Shown: in pieces, positions 17,012-26,046 of the stretch
Layout of the letters: each line of letters starts with the position of its first letter
How positions within the stretch are numbered: position 1 is the stretch's first letter
DNA from: Anaerobutyricum faecale
Lineage (GTDB): Bacteria; Bacillota; Clostridia; Lachnospirales; Lachnospiraceae
Length of the DNA: 64,000 nt
Direction: 5' to 3'
NCBI GenBank assembly: GCA_019119645.1
Contig: DWWR01000052.1
Location: 9,414-73,413, forward strand
The notes under the pieces: generated by a model
The model's database searches: none
The model's input: the letters and a program-made list of their open reading frames with translations, nothing else
What the model was told of the DNA's origin: nothing
Program-made: the position numbers and the translations under genes

Positions 17012-18022
17012 TTATCTGATGGAAATGTCACCGTCGGCGCAATAAACCGATACTTTTCCGGCATCTGCGCTTCCGGTTTTCCGGTAGCTTTTGGTATCCT
17101 CGTCCTCATACTGGGTATAGGAGCTGTTCGGAAGGTCCTCCGCAACGGAAATATCTCCGTAATCCGTTTTGAGGTCCATGGACAGAGTCTCTTTCTGGCT
17201 GTCATCAAGCCGGAAGCTGACGCTGCCGTAAGAAAGATCAAAGGAGCAGTTCCCGGTATAGGCAGTGTTTTCGCTGGTGAAGTCCCCGTCGCTGGACTGG
17301 AAGGTAACGGTTCCCAGAGAACAATGATTGACGGAAACATCCCCGTAGGAAGTATCAAAATCCATTTGTCTGGTGGTAACGGTATCCATCTGTGCGTCAC
17401 CGTCTCCCAGGGATAGACTGCCGGATTTGGCGTTGACGTCAGACATGATAAGATCGCCGTAGGAGGATTCCAGAGTGAGCTGTTCTGTCTGAAGTCCACG
17501 CAAAATGATATCGCCGTCGCCTCCGGAGATGGCAGCGTAATCCAGATATTTGTCTTTCGGCAGATACAGTGTCAGGTTGTCAGAGACATTATCCGGGGCA
17601 TCTGTGACGACGCGGCCGGTAAACAGCCGGGCCAGAAAACTGTAATCAATACCCACAAAGAACTGGGATTCAGCGGAAAGATCTTCCTTCAAAGTCAGAG
17701 TGCCGTCTTGAATCGTATATTGAAATGGGTTCTCTGCGCCGCTGCCGGTGATCTGGTAAGAGAGGTAACAGGAATCATCCTCGGAAGGAAGGATGGAGAT
17801 ATCCATGTAAGTGATATCTGCTTCCAGGCGGGAGAAATCATCCAGTTTGGTCTTATCCATCTCATAAAGTTTTCTGGAAGAATTCGGCGAGCCTATGGTG
17901 CTTAAATCAGCGGTAGCCAGAAAACGCATACCTCCGAGCCCTGTGCCGACGGCAAAAAGGATACCTCCGGCGATGCAGAGTCCCGCGGCTGCCAATAATG
18001 TACGTCTTGCAAGTTTATTCAT
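17012..18022 (-). CDS. DUF4097-type beta-helix envelope protein
   Basis: A 336-aa protein with one N-terminal membrane segment (about residues 8-30) and a long region of short beta-strand repeats of the form SSYGDLIMSDV, TSYGDVSVNH, LSYGSVSFRL, KTDYGDISVA. This is typical of DUF4097 proteins, predicted to fold as a right-handed beta-helix outside the membrane. Its start overlaps the upstream DUF1700 gene by eight bases. Function is unknown; PadR/DUF1700/DUF4097 sets are thought to respond to envelope conditions. Confidence 0.82.
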   Translation of the reverse strand: MNKLARRTLLAAAGLCIAGGILFAVGTGLGGMRFLATADLSTIGSPNSSRKLYEMDKTKLDDFSRLEADITYMDISILPSEDDSCYLSYQITGSGAENPFQYTIQDGTLTLKEDLSAESQFFVGIDYSFLARLFTGRVVTDAPDNVSDNLTLYLPKDKYLDYAAISGGDGDIILRGLQTEQLTLESSYGDLIMSDVNAKSGSLSLGDGDAQMDTVTTRQMDFDTSYGDVSVNHCSLGTVTFQSSDGDFTSENTAYTGNCSFDLSYGSVSFRLDDSQKETLSMDLKTDYGDISVAEDLPNSSYTQYEDEDTKSYRKTGSADAGKVSVYCADGDISIR

Positions 18023-18680
18023 CTTTTTTCACCCTCCTTTTATGAAGCATTCGCTGAATCAGCCGTGCCAGCGCCAGTACCAGCCATTTGCAGAAGAAGA
18101 TACCGGCGATGAAAAGGAGAACGCCCAGGCCGACGGAAAGCAGGCTGCCGCCGAATATCACGAGAAATCCGGGAACGGAGGCTGCGGCAAAGGCAGCTCC
18201 TTTGATCAGCGAAAAGACACCGATGATGACAAAGGATACGCTGCATACAAAAACACAAAAAACAGCAAATAATATGAGGATAACGCCCACCAACAACAGT
18301 ACAAACGCTGTCAGAGCCAGCGGCGCTGCGATGGGAGCAGCCAGGATGGACAGGCAGACAATGAGCAGGATGGAAAGAGGAGAACCCTTGCTGTCCGGCT
18401 CCGGAACAGGGTCGCCCCTGCGGTATCTTCTGCCTCTCTGGCCGGTTTCTCCGCTGGAAAATGTGGTGACTGACAGGGAATCTCCGGTCTTTTTATCCAG
18501 CAGCGCGGTTAAAAGTTCTGAAGCGGCCTCCCGGGGGTTCCCCAGTTCCCGGATGGCTTCCTCGTCATTTCCGGCGTCATCGAAATATTCTGTAAAATAT
18601 TCCATGGCATTTTCATAATCATCTTTTGGCAGACGCTTTAAATATTTGCGCAGCTCTTTTAAATATTGTTCACGGTTCAT
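18015..18680 (-). CDS. DUF1700 (HAAS-type) membrane protein
   Basis: A 221-aa protein whose first 70 residues (MNREQYLKELRKYLKRLP, then ENAMEYFTEYFDDA) form the HAAS/DUF1700 helical domain. A Ser/Arg-rich linker and four hydrophobic segments (about residues 105-200) follow. It usually accompanies a PadR regulator and a DUF4097 protein, exactly as here. ATGA overlap with padR implies translational coupling. Biochemical role unknown. Confidence 0.85.
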   Translation of the reverse strand: MNREQYLKELRKYLKRLPKDDYENAMEYFTEYFDDAGNDEEAIRELGNPREAASELLTALLDKKTGDSLSVTTFSSGETGQRGRRYRRGDPVPEPDSKGSPLSILLIVCLSILAAPIAAPLALTAFVLLLVGVILILFAVFCVFVCSVSFVIIGVFSLIKGAAFAAASVPGFLVIFGGSLLSVGLGVLLFIAGIFFCKWLVLALARLIQRMLHKRRVKKDE

Positions 18681-18994
18681 TTCTTCAACCTCCCTTCAAT
18701 GATCCCGTCGATGGTCTCCTTGTAAATCTTCCATTCTTCTTTCAGATAAAGCAGCTGTTCCTTTCCTTTTTCTGTGATGGAATAGTATTTCCGGTTTCTT
18801 CCCTGAAACTCCTGATTATAGGTGGAAAGGTAGCCGTTCTGTTCCAGCTTCCGGAGAATCGGATAGAGAGAAGACTCCTTGATGCTGGCGGCCAGCTTGA
18901 CTGTCTGACTGATTTCGTAGCCATAGGAATCGCTGCTGGCCACAATGGAAAGGATCAGACATTCAATCAGAACCGATGAAACAGGATAGTACAT
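18677..18994 (-). CDS. PadR-family transcriptional regulator
   Basis: A 105-aa winged-helix regulator. The PadR domain is clear: VLIECLILSIVASSDSYGYEISQ, SLYPILRKLEQNGYL and the wing GRNRKYYSITEKGKEQL. The chosen ATG follows AAGGAG at 19003-19008; the longer frame from 19045 would add an unlikely basic leader. It heads a three-gene operon and probably represses it. Confidence 0.9.
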   Translation of the reverse strand: MYYPVSSVLIECLILSIVASSDSYGYEISQTVKLAASIKESSLYPILRKLEQNGYLSTYNQEFQGRNRKYYSITEKGKEQLLYLKEEWKIYKETIDGIIEGRLKK

Positions 18995-19183
18995 ATGGAC
19001 ACTCCTTTCTTTGTTTTTTATATATATAAAATTTTTATATATCAAATATTACAGCATATATAAGTTTTTGTCAATACATTTTCCGATGATTTTTTTGGAA
19101 TTGTAACAGGTCAGCGATGCTGTCCTGGAAACTCTCTGTGGCGCATTCCCGGCCGGTTACCCCGATTCCTGTGGGAAACGGAC

Positions 19184-19222
19184 AAAAAAATCTCCCGGAT
19201 TCCCAAAGGGAAATCCGGGAGA
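19184..19222 (-). terminator. Terminator of the PepSY lipoprotein gene
   Basis: TCTCCCGGATTCCC (19191-19204) pairs with GGGAAATCCGGGAGA (19208-19222) with one bulge, and the A7 at 19184-19190 is the U-run for leftward transcription. Confidence 0.8.
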
Positions 19223-19262
19223 CTGGTTAAAGATATGAAAATGTATGAAAAGGAAAGAGAGA

Positions 19263-19979
19263 TCAATCGTAAATGGACTCGCTGCTCCATTCAATGATAT
19301 CGCCGGTCTGGGCGTCGATTTCGAATTCATATTCCATCTCGTTGTAGAAGATGGAGCCTTCATAAATATCTCTGCCGTCGTCGTTATCTCTGTGGATGCG
19401 CAGATCGGATTCTGTGGCGCCTTCTACCTGACCTAAAGCGATGTTTTTGGCTTTTTTCTCAGAAATCAGATTGCCGTTACCGCTGTTCTGGGTGTTGTTC
19501 CAGTTATCATCATCTCTTTCGCTGCTCCAGTCAATGATGGCACCGGTCTGAGCGTCAATCTCGAAATCATATTCGGTGTTATCGTGATAGATGGAACCTT
19601 CGTAAATGTTTCTGCCGTCATCGGTATCCTTGTAGATCCGTAACTCATCTGCGGTGGCTCCGTCTACTTCCGCCAGAGCGATGGAAGAAGCTTCTTCCTC
19701 GGTGATGTAACCGCCGCTGGCATCGGCAGCCTGTGTGGATGCCGCCGTTGTGCCGGAATTGTCACCGGTATTATCGGTGATCCCGGAACCAACCACAGTG
19801 TTTACGCTGCTGCCGGCCGCGTCGTCGGCGCTGTTATCGGATACATTCTGGGTATCCGCCTGGGATACGGCGTTATTGCCGTTGTCAGACTGTGTATTTC
19901 CGGAATTGCCGGAACATCCGGTCATGATTCCCAGAGAGAGAATAGATGCGGTTAATAAAAACATGATTTTCTTTGTCAT
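19263..19979 (-). CDS. Lipoprotein with two PepSY domains
   Basis: A 238-aa secreted lipoprotein. Signal peptide with lipobox MTGC (Cys22), then an Asn/Ser/Asp-rich linker to about residue 90, then two PepSY repeats, each with ITEEEASSIALAEVDGAT- or ISEKKAKNIALGQVEGAT-like starts and ends near FEIDAQTGAIIDW / FEIDAQTGDIIEW. PepSY domains often inhibit proteases or act at the cell surface; the partner here is unknown. Monocistronic, with GGAGG before the ATG. Confidence 0.85.
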   Translation of the reverse strand: MTKKIMFLLTASILSLGIMTGCSGNSGNTQSDNGNNAVSQADTQNVSDNSADDAAGSSVNTVVGSGITDNTGDNSGTTAASTQAADASGGYITEEEASSIALAEVDGATADELRIYKDTDDGRNIYEGSIYHDNTEYDFEIDAQTGAIIDWSSERDDDNWNNTQNSGNGNLISEKKAKNIALGQVEGATESDLRIHRDNDDGRDIYEGSIFYNEMEYEFEIDAQTGDIIEWSSESIYD

Positions 19980-20145
19980 ATGAATACCTCCTTGTTTTTA
20001 AGCGATTATTTTTATTTTTTCTCTTGTGTTGTCTATGGCTATATACTAACAGCTATTTTTAAATTTAAAATAAACAGAATTTATGTTTTTTGAAAATTTT
20101 TTCTCTATAAATTTTATGATACCCGGTATTTCAAAAAGAATTCTT

Positions 20146-20174
20146 TTGAAAAAAGAAGACAGAGTCCATATAAT
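20146..20174 (+). promoter_or_regulatory. Promoter of the AlkD-like gene
   Basis: TTGAAA (20146-20151) and TATAAT (20169-20174), spacer 17. It lies in an AT-rich intergenic region. Confidence 0.6.
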
Positions 20175-20264
20175 AGTGGGTACAGTACAGGAGAAAACCT
20201 GTTCCCCGGGCGAGGCAGGATGATCTCCGGAAAAAGCAGAAAAGTATTCGGGAGGACAAGAAAC

Positions 20265-21020
20265 ATGAAAAGCGACGAAAGAACTGAGGAAAGAAACAAA
20301 AAGATGGAAGGAGAGAACACCGGCTGCGGCCAAGAGACGGAAAAAATGGTAAGAGAAGCGCTGTTTTCCATGCAGGATACCGGCTACAAAACATTTCATG
20401 AGAAATTGATACCGACGGTGGAACCAGACAGGATCATCGGCGTCCGGACGCCGGAGCTTCGGAAATATGCCAGGAAGTTTGCAAAGACGCCGGAGGCGGA
20501 GGAATATCTGCACATACTTCCTCATTATTATTATGAAGAAAATAATCTTCACGCCTTTGTCATTGAAACCATAAAAGATTATGAGAAAGCCATGGAGGAG
20601 ACCGAACGCTTCCTTCCCTACGTGGATAACTGGGCTACCTGTGACAGTTTTTCACCGAAGATATTTAAGCGGTATCCGGAGAAGGTCTATGAAAAGGCAA
20701 AACGAATGATTGCCAGCGGGCAGACCTACACGATCCGGTATGGTGTCGGGTTATTGATGACCAATTTCCTCGATGAGGAATTCCGGCCGGAGATGCCGCA
20801 GCTGGTGGCGGATATCGTCTCGGAAGAATATTATGTCAACATGATGTGCGCCTGGTATATGGCCACGGCGCTGGCCAAACAGGAAGAGAGCATCCTGCCG
20901 TATCTCACGGAAAACCGACTTCCTGTCTGGGTACATAATAAGACCATTCAGAAAGCGGTGGAGAGCCGCCGCATTTCTCCGGAAATGAAAAAATATCTCC
21001 GGACTCTCAGAAGAAAATAA
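20265..21020 (+). CDS. DNA alkylation repair (AlkD-like) protein
   Basis: A 251-aa HEAT-like repeat protein. The conserved part begins at about residue 30 (MVREALFSMQDTGYKTFHEKLIP) and includes IIGVRTPELRKYARK, YEENNLHAFVIETI, PYVDNWATCDSFSPKIF and the C-terminal NKTIQKAVESRRIS. AlkD proteins remove bulky N3/N7 alkylpurines; whether this member is an active glycosylase is not certain. The ATG at 20265 has GGAGG nine bases upstream. Confidence 0.85.
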   Translation: MKSDERTEERNKKMEGENTGCGQETEKMVREALFSMQDTGYKTFHEKLIPTVEPDRIIGVRTPELRKYARKFAKTPEAEEYLHILPHYYYEENNLHAFVIETIKDYEKAMEETERFLPYVDNWATCDSFSPKIFKRYPEKVYEKAKRMIASGQTYTIRYGVGLLMTNFLDEEFRPEMPQLVADIVSEEYYVNMMCAWYMATALAKQEESILPYLTENRLPVWVHNKTIQKAVESRRISPEMKKYLRTLRRK

Positions 21021-21027
21021 AAAAGCA

Positions 21028-21056
21028 TTGACAGAGCACAGGATGCTGTGTATACT
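21028..21056 (+). promoter_or_regulatory. Strong promoter of the GntR-ABC operon
   Basis: TTGACA (21028-21033), a 17-base spacer and TATACT (21051-21056), close to the SigA consensus. The -10 is touched by the palindrome just downstream. Confidence 0.8.
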
Positions 21057-21085
21057 AAGTGTACTAATAGTATTAGTACACTTAG
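21055..21085. promoter_or_regulatory. 31-bp perfect palindromic operator
   Basis: The arm CTAAGTGTACTAATA (21055-21069), a central G, and its exact reverse complement (21071-21085). It overlaps the end of the -10 and the start region, ideal for repression by the GntR protein encoded 26 bases downstream. The core GTACTAnnnnnTAGTAC resembles operators of YtrA-type regulators. Confidence 0.8.
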
Positions 21086-21111
21086 TTATTTTTTTATAAG
21101 GAGGCGAACAT

Positions 21112-21492
21112 GTGATCATCCTCGATTATAATGATAAACGGCCGATTTATGAGCAGATTGTGGATAAGATGCAGACACTCATTGCGGGCGGTGCGCTGGA
21201 ACCGGACGAGAAGCTTCCTTCGGTGCGCTCGCTGGCGGTGGAACTGTCCATCAATCCCAATACCATACAGCGGGCGTACAGTGAACTGGAGAGAAGCGGA
21301 TTCATTTATTCCGTAAAGGGCCGCGGCAATTTTGTCCGGGCTGATGAACATTTGAAGGAAAAGCAGCAGAGGAAGCTGCTGTCTGCGCTGGAGAAACAGT
21401 TGATATCCTGCAAAGAGCAGGGGATAACCAGAGAAAATATCCTGGCCAGTGTGGATAAGGTCTATGAGGAGGTGTCAAATGATCGAGATTAA
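21112..21492 (+). CDS. GntR-family regulator, YtrA type
   Basis: A 126-aa regulator: a GntR winged helix (residues 10-75, KLPSVRSLAVELSINPNTIQRAYSELERSGFIYSVKGRGNFV) and a short helical tail rather than a large effector domain, the YtrA layout. It starts with GTG at 21112 after AAGGAGG; the overlapping ATG is in another frame and meets a stop at once. The 14-base overlap with the ATPase gene and the operator in front suggest autorepression of a drug- or envelope-stress ABC transporter. Confidence 0.9.
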   Translation: MIILDYNDKRPIYEQIVDKMQTLIAGGALEPDEKLPSVRSLAVELSINPNTIQRAYSELERSGFIYSVKGRGNFVRADEHLKEKQQRKLLSALEKQLISCKEQGITRENILASVDKVYEEVSNDRD

Positions 21493-22378
21493 GAACGTCA
21501 GCAAGAGCTTTGGAGATATTGAGGCGGTTTCCGGGGTCAGCCTGACATGGAAAGAGGAGAATGCTTTCGGTCTGCTGGGAACCAACGGTGCGGGAAAGAG
21601 TACTCTGCTCCGGATGATAGCGGGCGTGCTGAAGCCGGACGAAGGAGAGATTCTCATTGACGGAGACAATGTTTGGGATAATCCCCGGGCTAAGAGTAAG
21701 ATTTTTTACATTTCCGATGAACAGTTTTTCTATCCCAACACCACGGCGGAAAAGATGGCAGAGATTTATAAAGTGTACTATCCGGATTTTGACCAGCGGC
21801 GGTTCCGGAAGTTTCTGCTGCGGTTCGGTCTCGAGGGAGAGCGGAAGGTTCAGACCTATTCCAAGGGCATGAAGAAACAGCTTTCGCTGCTTTTGGGACT
21901 TTGTTCCAATGTATCTTATCTGCTCTGTGATGAGACTTTCGACGGGCTGGACCCGGTGATGCGCCAGGGAATCAAAGGAATCTTTGCCAGAGAGATTGAT
22001 GAGAAGGGACTGACGCCGGTGATCGCTTCCCATAATCTGCGGGAGCTGGAAGATATCTGCGATCATATCGGACTTCTTCATAAAGGCGGTGTGCTGCTGT
22101 CCAGGGATCTGGGAGATCTGAAATTAAATCTTCATAAAATCCAGTGTGTGCTGCCGGAAGAGGCGGAGGAACATTTGAGAGAGTCTCTGGAGATCCTGAC
22201 CATGAACCGGAGGGGAAAACTTCTCACTCTCACGGTGCGGGGCAGCGAGGAAGACATATTGAAGAGAATCGGGGAGCTGAAGCCGGTATTTATGGAAGTA
22301 CTCCCGCTTTCTCTGGAAGAAATCTTTATCAGTGAAACGGAGGTAGTCGGCTATGACATCAAGAATATCATTTTCTAA
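21479..22378 (+). CDS. ABC transporter ATPase of the GntR cassette
   Basis: A 299-aa ATPase. Walker A GTNGAGKST near residue 37, signature-region YSKGMKKQLSL, Walker B LLCDETFDGLDP (an unusual form with a Thr-Phe instead of Pro-Thr after the Glu), then the switch His in ASHNLREL. A C-terminal region of about 90 residues follows. Start ATG after GAGGAGG. It overlaps the permease gene by 26 bases. Confidence 0.9.
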   Translation: MIEIKNVSKSFGDIEAVSGVSLTWKEENAFGLLGTNGAGKSTLLRMIAGVLKPDEGEILIDGDNVWDNPRAKSKIFYISDEQFFYPNTTAEKMAEIYKVYYPDFDQRRFRKFLLRFGLEGERKVQTYSKGMKKQLSLLLGLCSNVSYLLCDETFDGLDPVMRQGIKGIFAREIDEKGLTPVIASHNLRELEDICDHIGLLHKGGVLLSRDLGDLKLNLHKIQCVLPEEAEEHLRESLEILTMNRRGKLLTLTVRGSEEDILKRIGELKPVFMEVLPLSLEEIFISETEVVGYDIKNIIF

Positions 22379-24413
22379 ATTAATGAAAGAAAATATGCGG
22401 CATCGTCTGGCCATGAATGTGGTGACACTGATTTATTTTCTGTTTACGCTGCTGTATTTCGTGATTGAAATTCAGAATGCCATGGTCTGGGACGAAAATG
22501 TATATGAAACGATATTGTCTGCCACGGGACCGAGCAGCCTCGTGATTTTGTGCGCAGCGCTGGGAGCGGTGACCGCGCTTTGTGGATTTGCCTATTTACA
22601 TTCCAGAACGAAGACAGATTTTTATCACTCTCTGCCGGTGAGAAGAAAGAGCATTTTCTGGTCAATAACAGCCAATAGTTTTCTGGTGTTTGCGGTGCTG
22701 CTCATCGCCGCATCGGTGATAGACGCCGTGATCACCCTCGTCCTGGGTTATTTTACCCTGGAAGTGCTGGCGCATCTGCTGCTGGGGATGCTCTGCAGTC
22801 TGCTGGCCTTTGGAGCGGCGTTTTTTACGGCGGCTCTGGCCATGATCATGACCGGCCATATCGTGGTGGGAATCCTCGGAACGGCAGTGTTTATCACCTG
22901 GGCGCCGGTGCTCATAAAATTTATGTTTATCGAATTACAGCAGAACTTTTTTGCGGCTTATGTGGAACCGTCAAAGGTCTTTCAGCTTTTTGATTACGGC
23001 TCTCCCGTCTATCTGGCGGTTCGCCTGCAGCCGCTGGCGGAAGGTTGGAAGTGGTCTCAGAAAGCGCCGCTGATGCTGGCTGTCTTTGTTTGGATCGTGA
23101 TTCTGGCGCTGCTTTGCCAGTTCCTGTTTGACCGCCGGCCGTCGGAGACTGCAGGAAGGTCCATGGCGTTTCCAAAGATCAATCCGGTCATCCGGGTGCT
23201 TCTGGTCATCCCGGCGGCGGTATTTGCCGGTTCTTATCTTTACAGTATGACACTGGGTACTTCAAGAATCTGGGTGTTCATCGGCGTGATCATCGGAACC
23301 GTGCTTTTCCACGGGATCATCGAATGCATTTATCAGTTCGATATCCGCGGCATGTGGAGCCATAAAAAACAGATGGTGCTGACTCTTGCAGCGGTGCTCT
23401 GTCTCACGGCGTCCTTTTATCTGGATCTGTACGGTTATGACCGTTTTGTTCCTGCAGCAGGTGCAGTGGAAAGTGTGATGCTTAAAGATGATGTGGTAAG
23501 CGTCAGGGAGAGTTATTTCTGGGGAAAAGAGAAGAACGAAATCACCGGAAGTGAGAAGGAAGAGATTCTTTCCATGTTAAAGACGGCGGTACAGAAAGAA
23601 GGCAGCGATGCTGACGGCGCCGCGGAGAAAGGATCCGGCGATTATACCGGTTTTTATGACAGTGTGACCGGACGCAGGCTTTCGGAGGAAGGAAATAAAG
23701 GCATCCAGGTAATTTATCATATGAAGAACGGAAGCGAAATAAAGAGGAATTTCGATCTGCCGGAAGATACGGCCGATGAAATTATGGAGACCGCTTACGG
23801 TATGGAAAGTTTCCGTGAGAGCATATACTCCCTTTATACCGCCGACTGGGATCAGATTACGGATATATCCTGCAATAATAAACTGGAGGAACAGACCCTG
23901 CGGCTGACAGAAGACGAACAAAAGGAATTCCTCACCACCTATCTGGAGGAACTCAGCACCCTGACCAACGAGGAAATGCGGACGGTGATTCCAGTGGCAG
24001 AACTTTCTGTCGATCACAAAACAGACGAAGGCGATGATTATTCGACAGATTTTTATTACGTTTACCCGTCCTTCACAAAGACCCTTGCCTTCCTCAGCAG
24101 CAAAGGATACGATATCAATAAGACTCTTGCTGATGTCGACATATCTGACATCGAGATCAGCCGGTACAGCGACGAGGATGGAGAAAATTACTGGAAGGTG
24201 ACAGATCCGGCAGTGATCCAGTCCGTGAAAGAGAAACTGATTCTTGACTGCAATAACTTTGCTTTCTATGCGACAGGGTATGAGGGAGAGAGTACGCCGC
24301 TGAACTGCGATGTGGTTGTACATTTCAACGACGGTTACGGAGAGAAAACTGTCTATGTGTGGACCGATGAAGCAACATTAAAAACACTCATGGGCGGCGA
24401 ATCGGGGCAATAA
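22353..24413 (+). CDS. Large ABC transporter permease with an extracytoplasmic C-terminal domain
   Basis: A 686-aa membrane protein. Six or more hydrophobic segments lie in about residues 20-350 (including the loop HSRTKTDFYHSLPVRRKSIFW, typical of these permeases). A hydrophilic region of about 320 residues follows, likely outside the cell. I recall such proteins as carrying DUF6449, but that name needs a search. Translation is coupled to the ATPase; GGAGG lies eight bases before the ATG. Substrate unknown. Confidence 0.82.
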   Translation: MTSRISFSKLMKENMRHRLAMNVVTLIYFLFTLLYFVIEIQNAMVWDENVYETILSATGPSSLVILCAALGAVTALCGFAYLHSRTKTDFYHSLPVRRKSIFWSITANSFLVFAVLLIAASVIDAVITLVLGYFTLEVLAHLLLGMLCSLLAFGAAFFTAALAMIMTGHIVVGILGTAVFITWAPVLIKFMFIELQQNFFAAYVEPSKVFQLFDYGSPVYLAVRLQPLAEGWKWSQKAPLMLAVFVWIVILALLCQFLFDRRPSETAGRSMAFPKINPVIRVLLVIPAAVFAGSYLYSMTLGTSRIWVFIGVIIGTVLFHGIIECIYQFDIRGMWSHKKQMVLTLAAVLCLTASFYLDLYGYDRFVPAAGAVESVMLKDDVVSVRESYFWGKEKNEITGSEKEEILSMLKTAVQKEGSDADGAAEKGSGDYTGFYDSVTGRRLSEEGNKGIQVIYHMKNGSEIKRNFDLPEDTADEIMETAYGMESFRESIYSLYTADWDQITDISCNNKLEEQTLRLTEDEQKEFLTTYLEELSTLTNEEMRTVIPVAELSVDHKTDEGDDYSTDFYYVYPSFTKTLAFLSSKGYDINKTLADVDISDIEISRYSDEDGENYWKVTDPAVIQSVKEKLILDCNNFAFYATGYEGESTPLNCDVVVHFNDGYGEKTVYVWTDEATLKTLMGGESGQ

Positions 24414-24436
24414 GCAATAATGCGTCGTCAAAAACA

Positions 24437-24477
24437 TTCTGGCAGATATCGAATGGATATCTGCCAGAAAATTTTTT
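24437..24477 (+). terminator. Intrinsic terminator of the GntR-ABC operon
   Basis: TTCTGGCAGATATC (24437-24450) and GATATCTGCCAGAA (24456-24469) form a perfect 14-pair stem with a five-base loop, then a run of T. Confidence 0.88.
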
Positions 24478-24486
24478 CGCAGATAT

Positions 24487-24526
24487 CCATGGCGAAGTGC
24501 CGCCCATTGTGCTACACTGTAAGGCA
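24487..24526 (+). promoter_or_regulatory. Promoter module, copy 1 (shared with 27861-27900)
   Basis: TGGCGA (24490-24495), 17 bases, then TACACT (24513-24518) with an extended TG at -14. The stretch from CCATGGCGAA to CTGTAAGGCAG is nearly the same as one before the gene at 27982. The -35 is unlike the SigA consensus. Confidence 0.55.
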
Positions 24527-24555
24527 GTACACAAAAAAGAGAAGGGGTTGTGCCT

Positions 24556-24996
24556 GTGCTGAGTATATATTTGGGAAAAATGGAAGAAGCCATTTATTAT
24601 CCTCCGGTTTATTTTGACAATCAGTATGAAGATCAGTGGATTACAGAAGAACTGTCTGTTGCGATGATACGCGATGTGGATAAATCAGAAGTGATCGGCC
24701 CGCATTTAATTGAGAGTCCGGTTCTCGGACCAATATCTGTAAAGGAAATATCAGGCGGAGTAAAAACGTTGATTTTGATGGCATTTGACCGCTCGGGTGA
24801 AGTGTTCAACGCCTCCGCTTGTGGAGATAACTGTGCAAAATGGATTTTAAAAATCGGACAGGAAAAAGATTTGACGATCAATCTTCGGCATATTATGGAT
24901 TTTGGGGAAGAAGAATTTGAAGCGAAAATTTTAAATACGGGGGAAATGGTTCATAATATGCTGGAATTTGTCCGTATTGCAGGAAAATATGTATAG
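24556..24996 (+). CDS. DUF4869-type protein of unknown function
   Basis: A 146-aa cytoplasmic protein with no signal or membrane segment. Conserved-looking stretches are MEEAIYYPPVYFDNQYEDQW, VIGPHLIESPVLGPIS, and FNASACGDNCAKWILKI, then INLRHIMDF. I associate this pattern with DUF4869. Of the two GTG starts (24550, 24556), the second has better spacing from GAAGGGG. It is AT-rich relative to neighbours and is followed after 10 bases by a P-loop ATPase gene, so the two probably work together. Confidence 0.7.
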   Translation: MLSIYLGKMEEAIYYPPVYFDNQYEDQWITEELSVAMIRDVDKSEVIGPHLIESPVLGPISVKEISGGVKTLILMAFDRSGEVFNASACGDNCAKWILKIGQEKDLTINLRHIMDFGEEEFEAKILNTGEMVHNMLEFVRIAGKYV

Positions 24997-25006
24997 GTGA
25001 GGATAT

Positions 25007-25969
25007 ATGAAAGGGAAGCATAAAGTTATAATCCAGAATAACCGATTACATTATGAATTTGAAATAAAAAGAAATATTACGATTATTCAGGGAGACAGCG
25101 CGACGGGCAAAACTACACTGATCAACATGCTTCGCCAGGCAGAAAATATGGGAAGATCAAGCGGTATTGATGTGCAGTGTGATGTGCCATGCAGAGTTTT
25201 GGAAGGCGCTAACTGGAAATTAATCGTAGAAAATGTGTCGGGGAGTATCTTTTTTACAGATGAAGAAAATACATTTATTAATACAGAAGAGTTTGCAGCG
25301 GCCGTCCGCGGTTCAGATAATTACTTTGTATTGATCACAAGAGAAAATCTTTATAATCTTCCCTACAGTGTGGAAGAAATATACGGTTTGTATGCCTCCG
25401 GAAAATATCAGAATACAAAGAAAGTGTATCAGCAATTGTATAGAATCTACACGAATACCCATAACCTGCCTGTGAAGCCTGAAAAAATGATTGTGGAAGA
25501 TTCCAATGCGGGATATGATTTTTTTGACGCAGTCGGAAAAGAATCCGGGGTATTATGTGAAAGTGCTGGTGGAAAATCCAATATTTTTTCAAAATTAGAG
25601 AGTGTTAAAAATGAAGAAATCTGTGTGATTGCTGATGGAGCGGCAATTGGCCCTGAGATGAGCCGTTTGTTTCAGATAGCGGAAAGAATGGAGAATATTA
25701 ATTTATATTTACCAGAGTCCTTTGAATGGATTATTTTGTCCTCCGGATTAATCGGCGGAAAACAGATAGATGAGATATTAAAAAAGCCGGAAGAATATAT
25801 TGATGGAAAGGAATTTTTTAGCTGGGAAAGATATTTCACCAGATTGTTGATACAAGAGACAAAAGATACTTATCTTAGTTACACGAAATCCAGACTAAAT
25901 AAAACTTATTTACATCCAAGAAACAAGGAAATCATTTTAAAAAGCATAAGAGGAATCATTTTTAAATAG
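25007..25969 (+). CDS. P-loop ATPase paired with the DUF4869 protein
   Basis: A 320-aa protein. Walker A GDSATGKTTLINML is near residues 29-42, just after a short strand region (NITIIQGDS), as in small AAA or ABC-like ATPases. A possible Walker B is CVIADGAAIGPEM near 207. I see no membrane segment, helicase or nuclease motif. Base composition is AT-rich like the preceding gene. Function unknown; a role as sensor or effector in a mobile accessory system is possible but not shown. Confidence 0.6.
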   Translation: MKGKHKVIIQNNRLHYEFEIKRNITIIQGDSATGKTTLINMLRQAENMGRSSGIDVQCDVPCRVLEGANWKLIVENVSGSIFFTDEENTFINTEEFAAAVRGSDNYFVLITRENLYNLPYSVEEIYGLYASGKYQNTKKVYQQLYRIYTNTHNLPVKPEKMIVEDSNAGYDFFDAVGKESGVLCESAGGKSNIFSKLESVKNEEICVIADGAAIGPEMSRLFQIAERMENINLYLPESFEWIILSSGLIGGKQIDEILKKPEEYIDGKEFFSWERYFTRLLIQETKDTYLSYTKSRLNKTYLHPRNKEIILKSIRGIIFK

Positions 25970-25981
25970 AACATACCATGT

Positions 25982-26010
25982 AAGCTGCCGCAGACCCGCG
26001 GCAGCTTTTA
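25982..26010. terminator. Terminator between convergent genes
   Basis: AAGCTGCCGC (25982-25991) pairs with GCGGCAGCTT (25998-26007) and TTT follows. Confidence 0.7.
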
Positions 26011-26046
26011 TCATAGAGGTTTGTTTTTGTTGGCTGCTTTGGCAGC

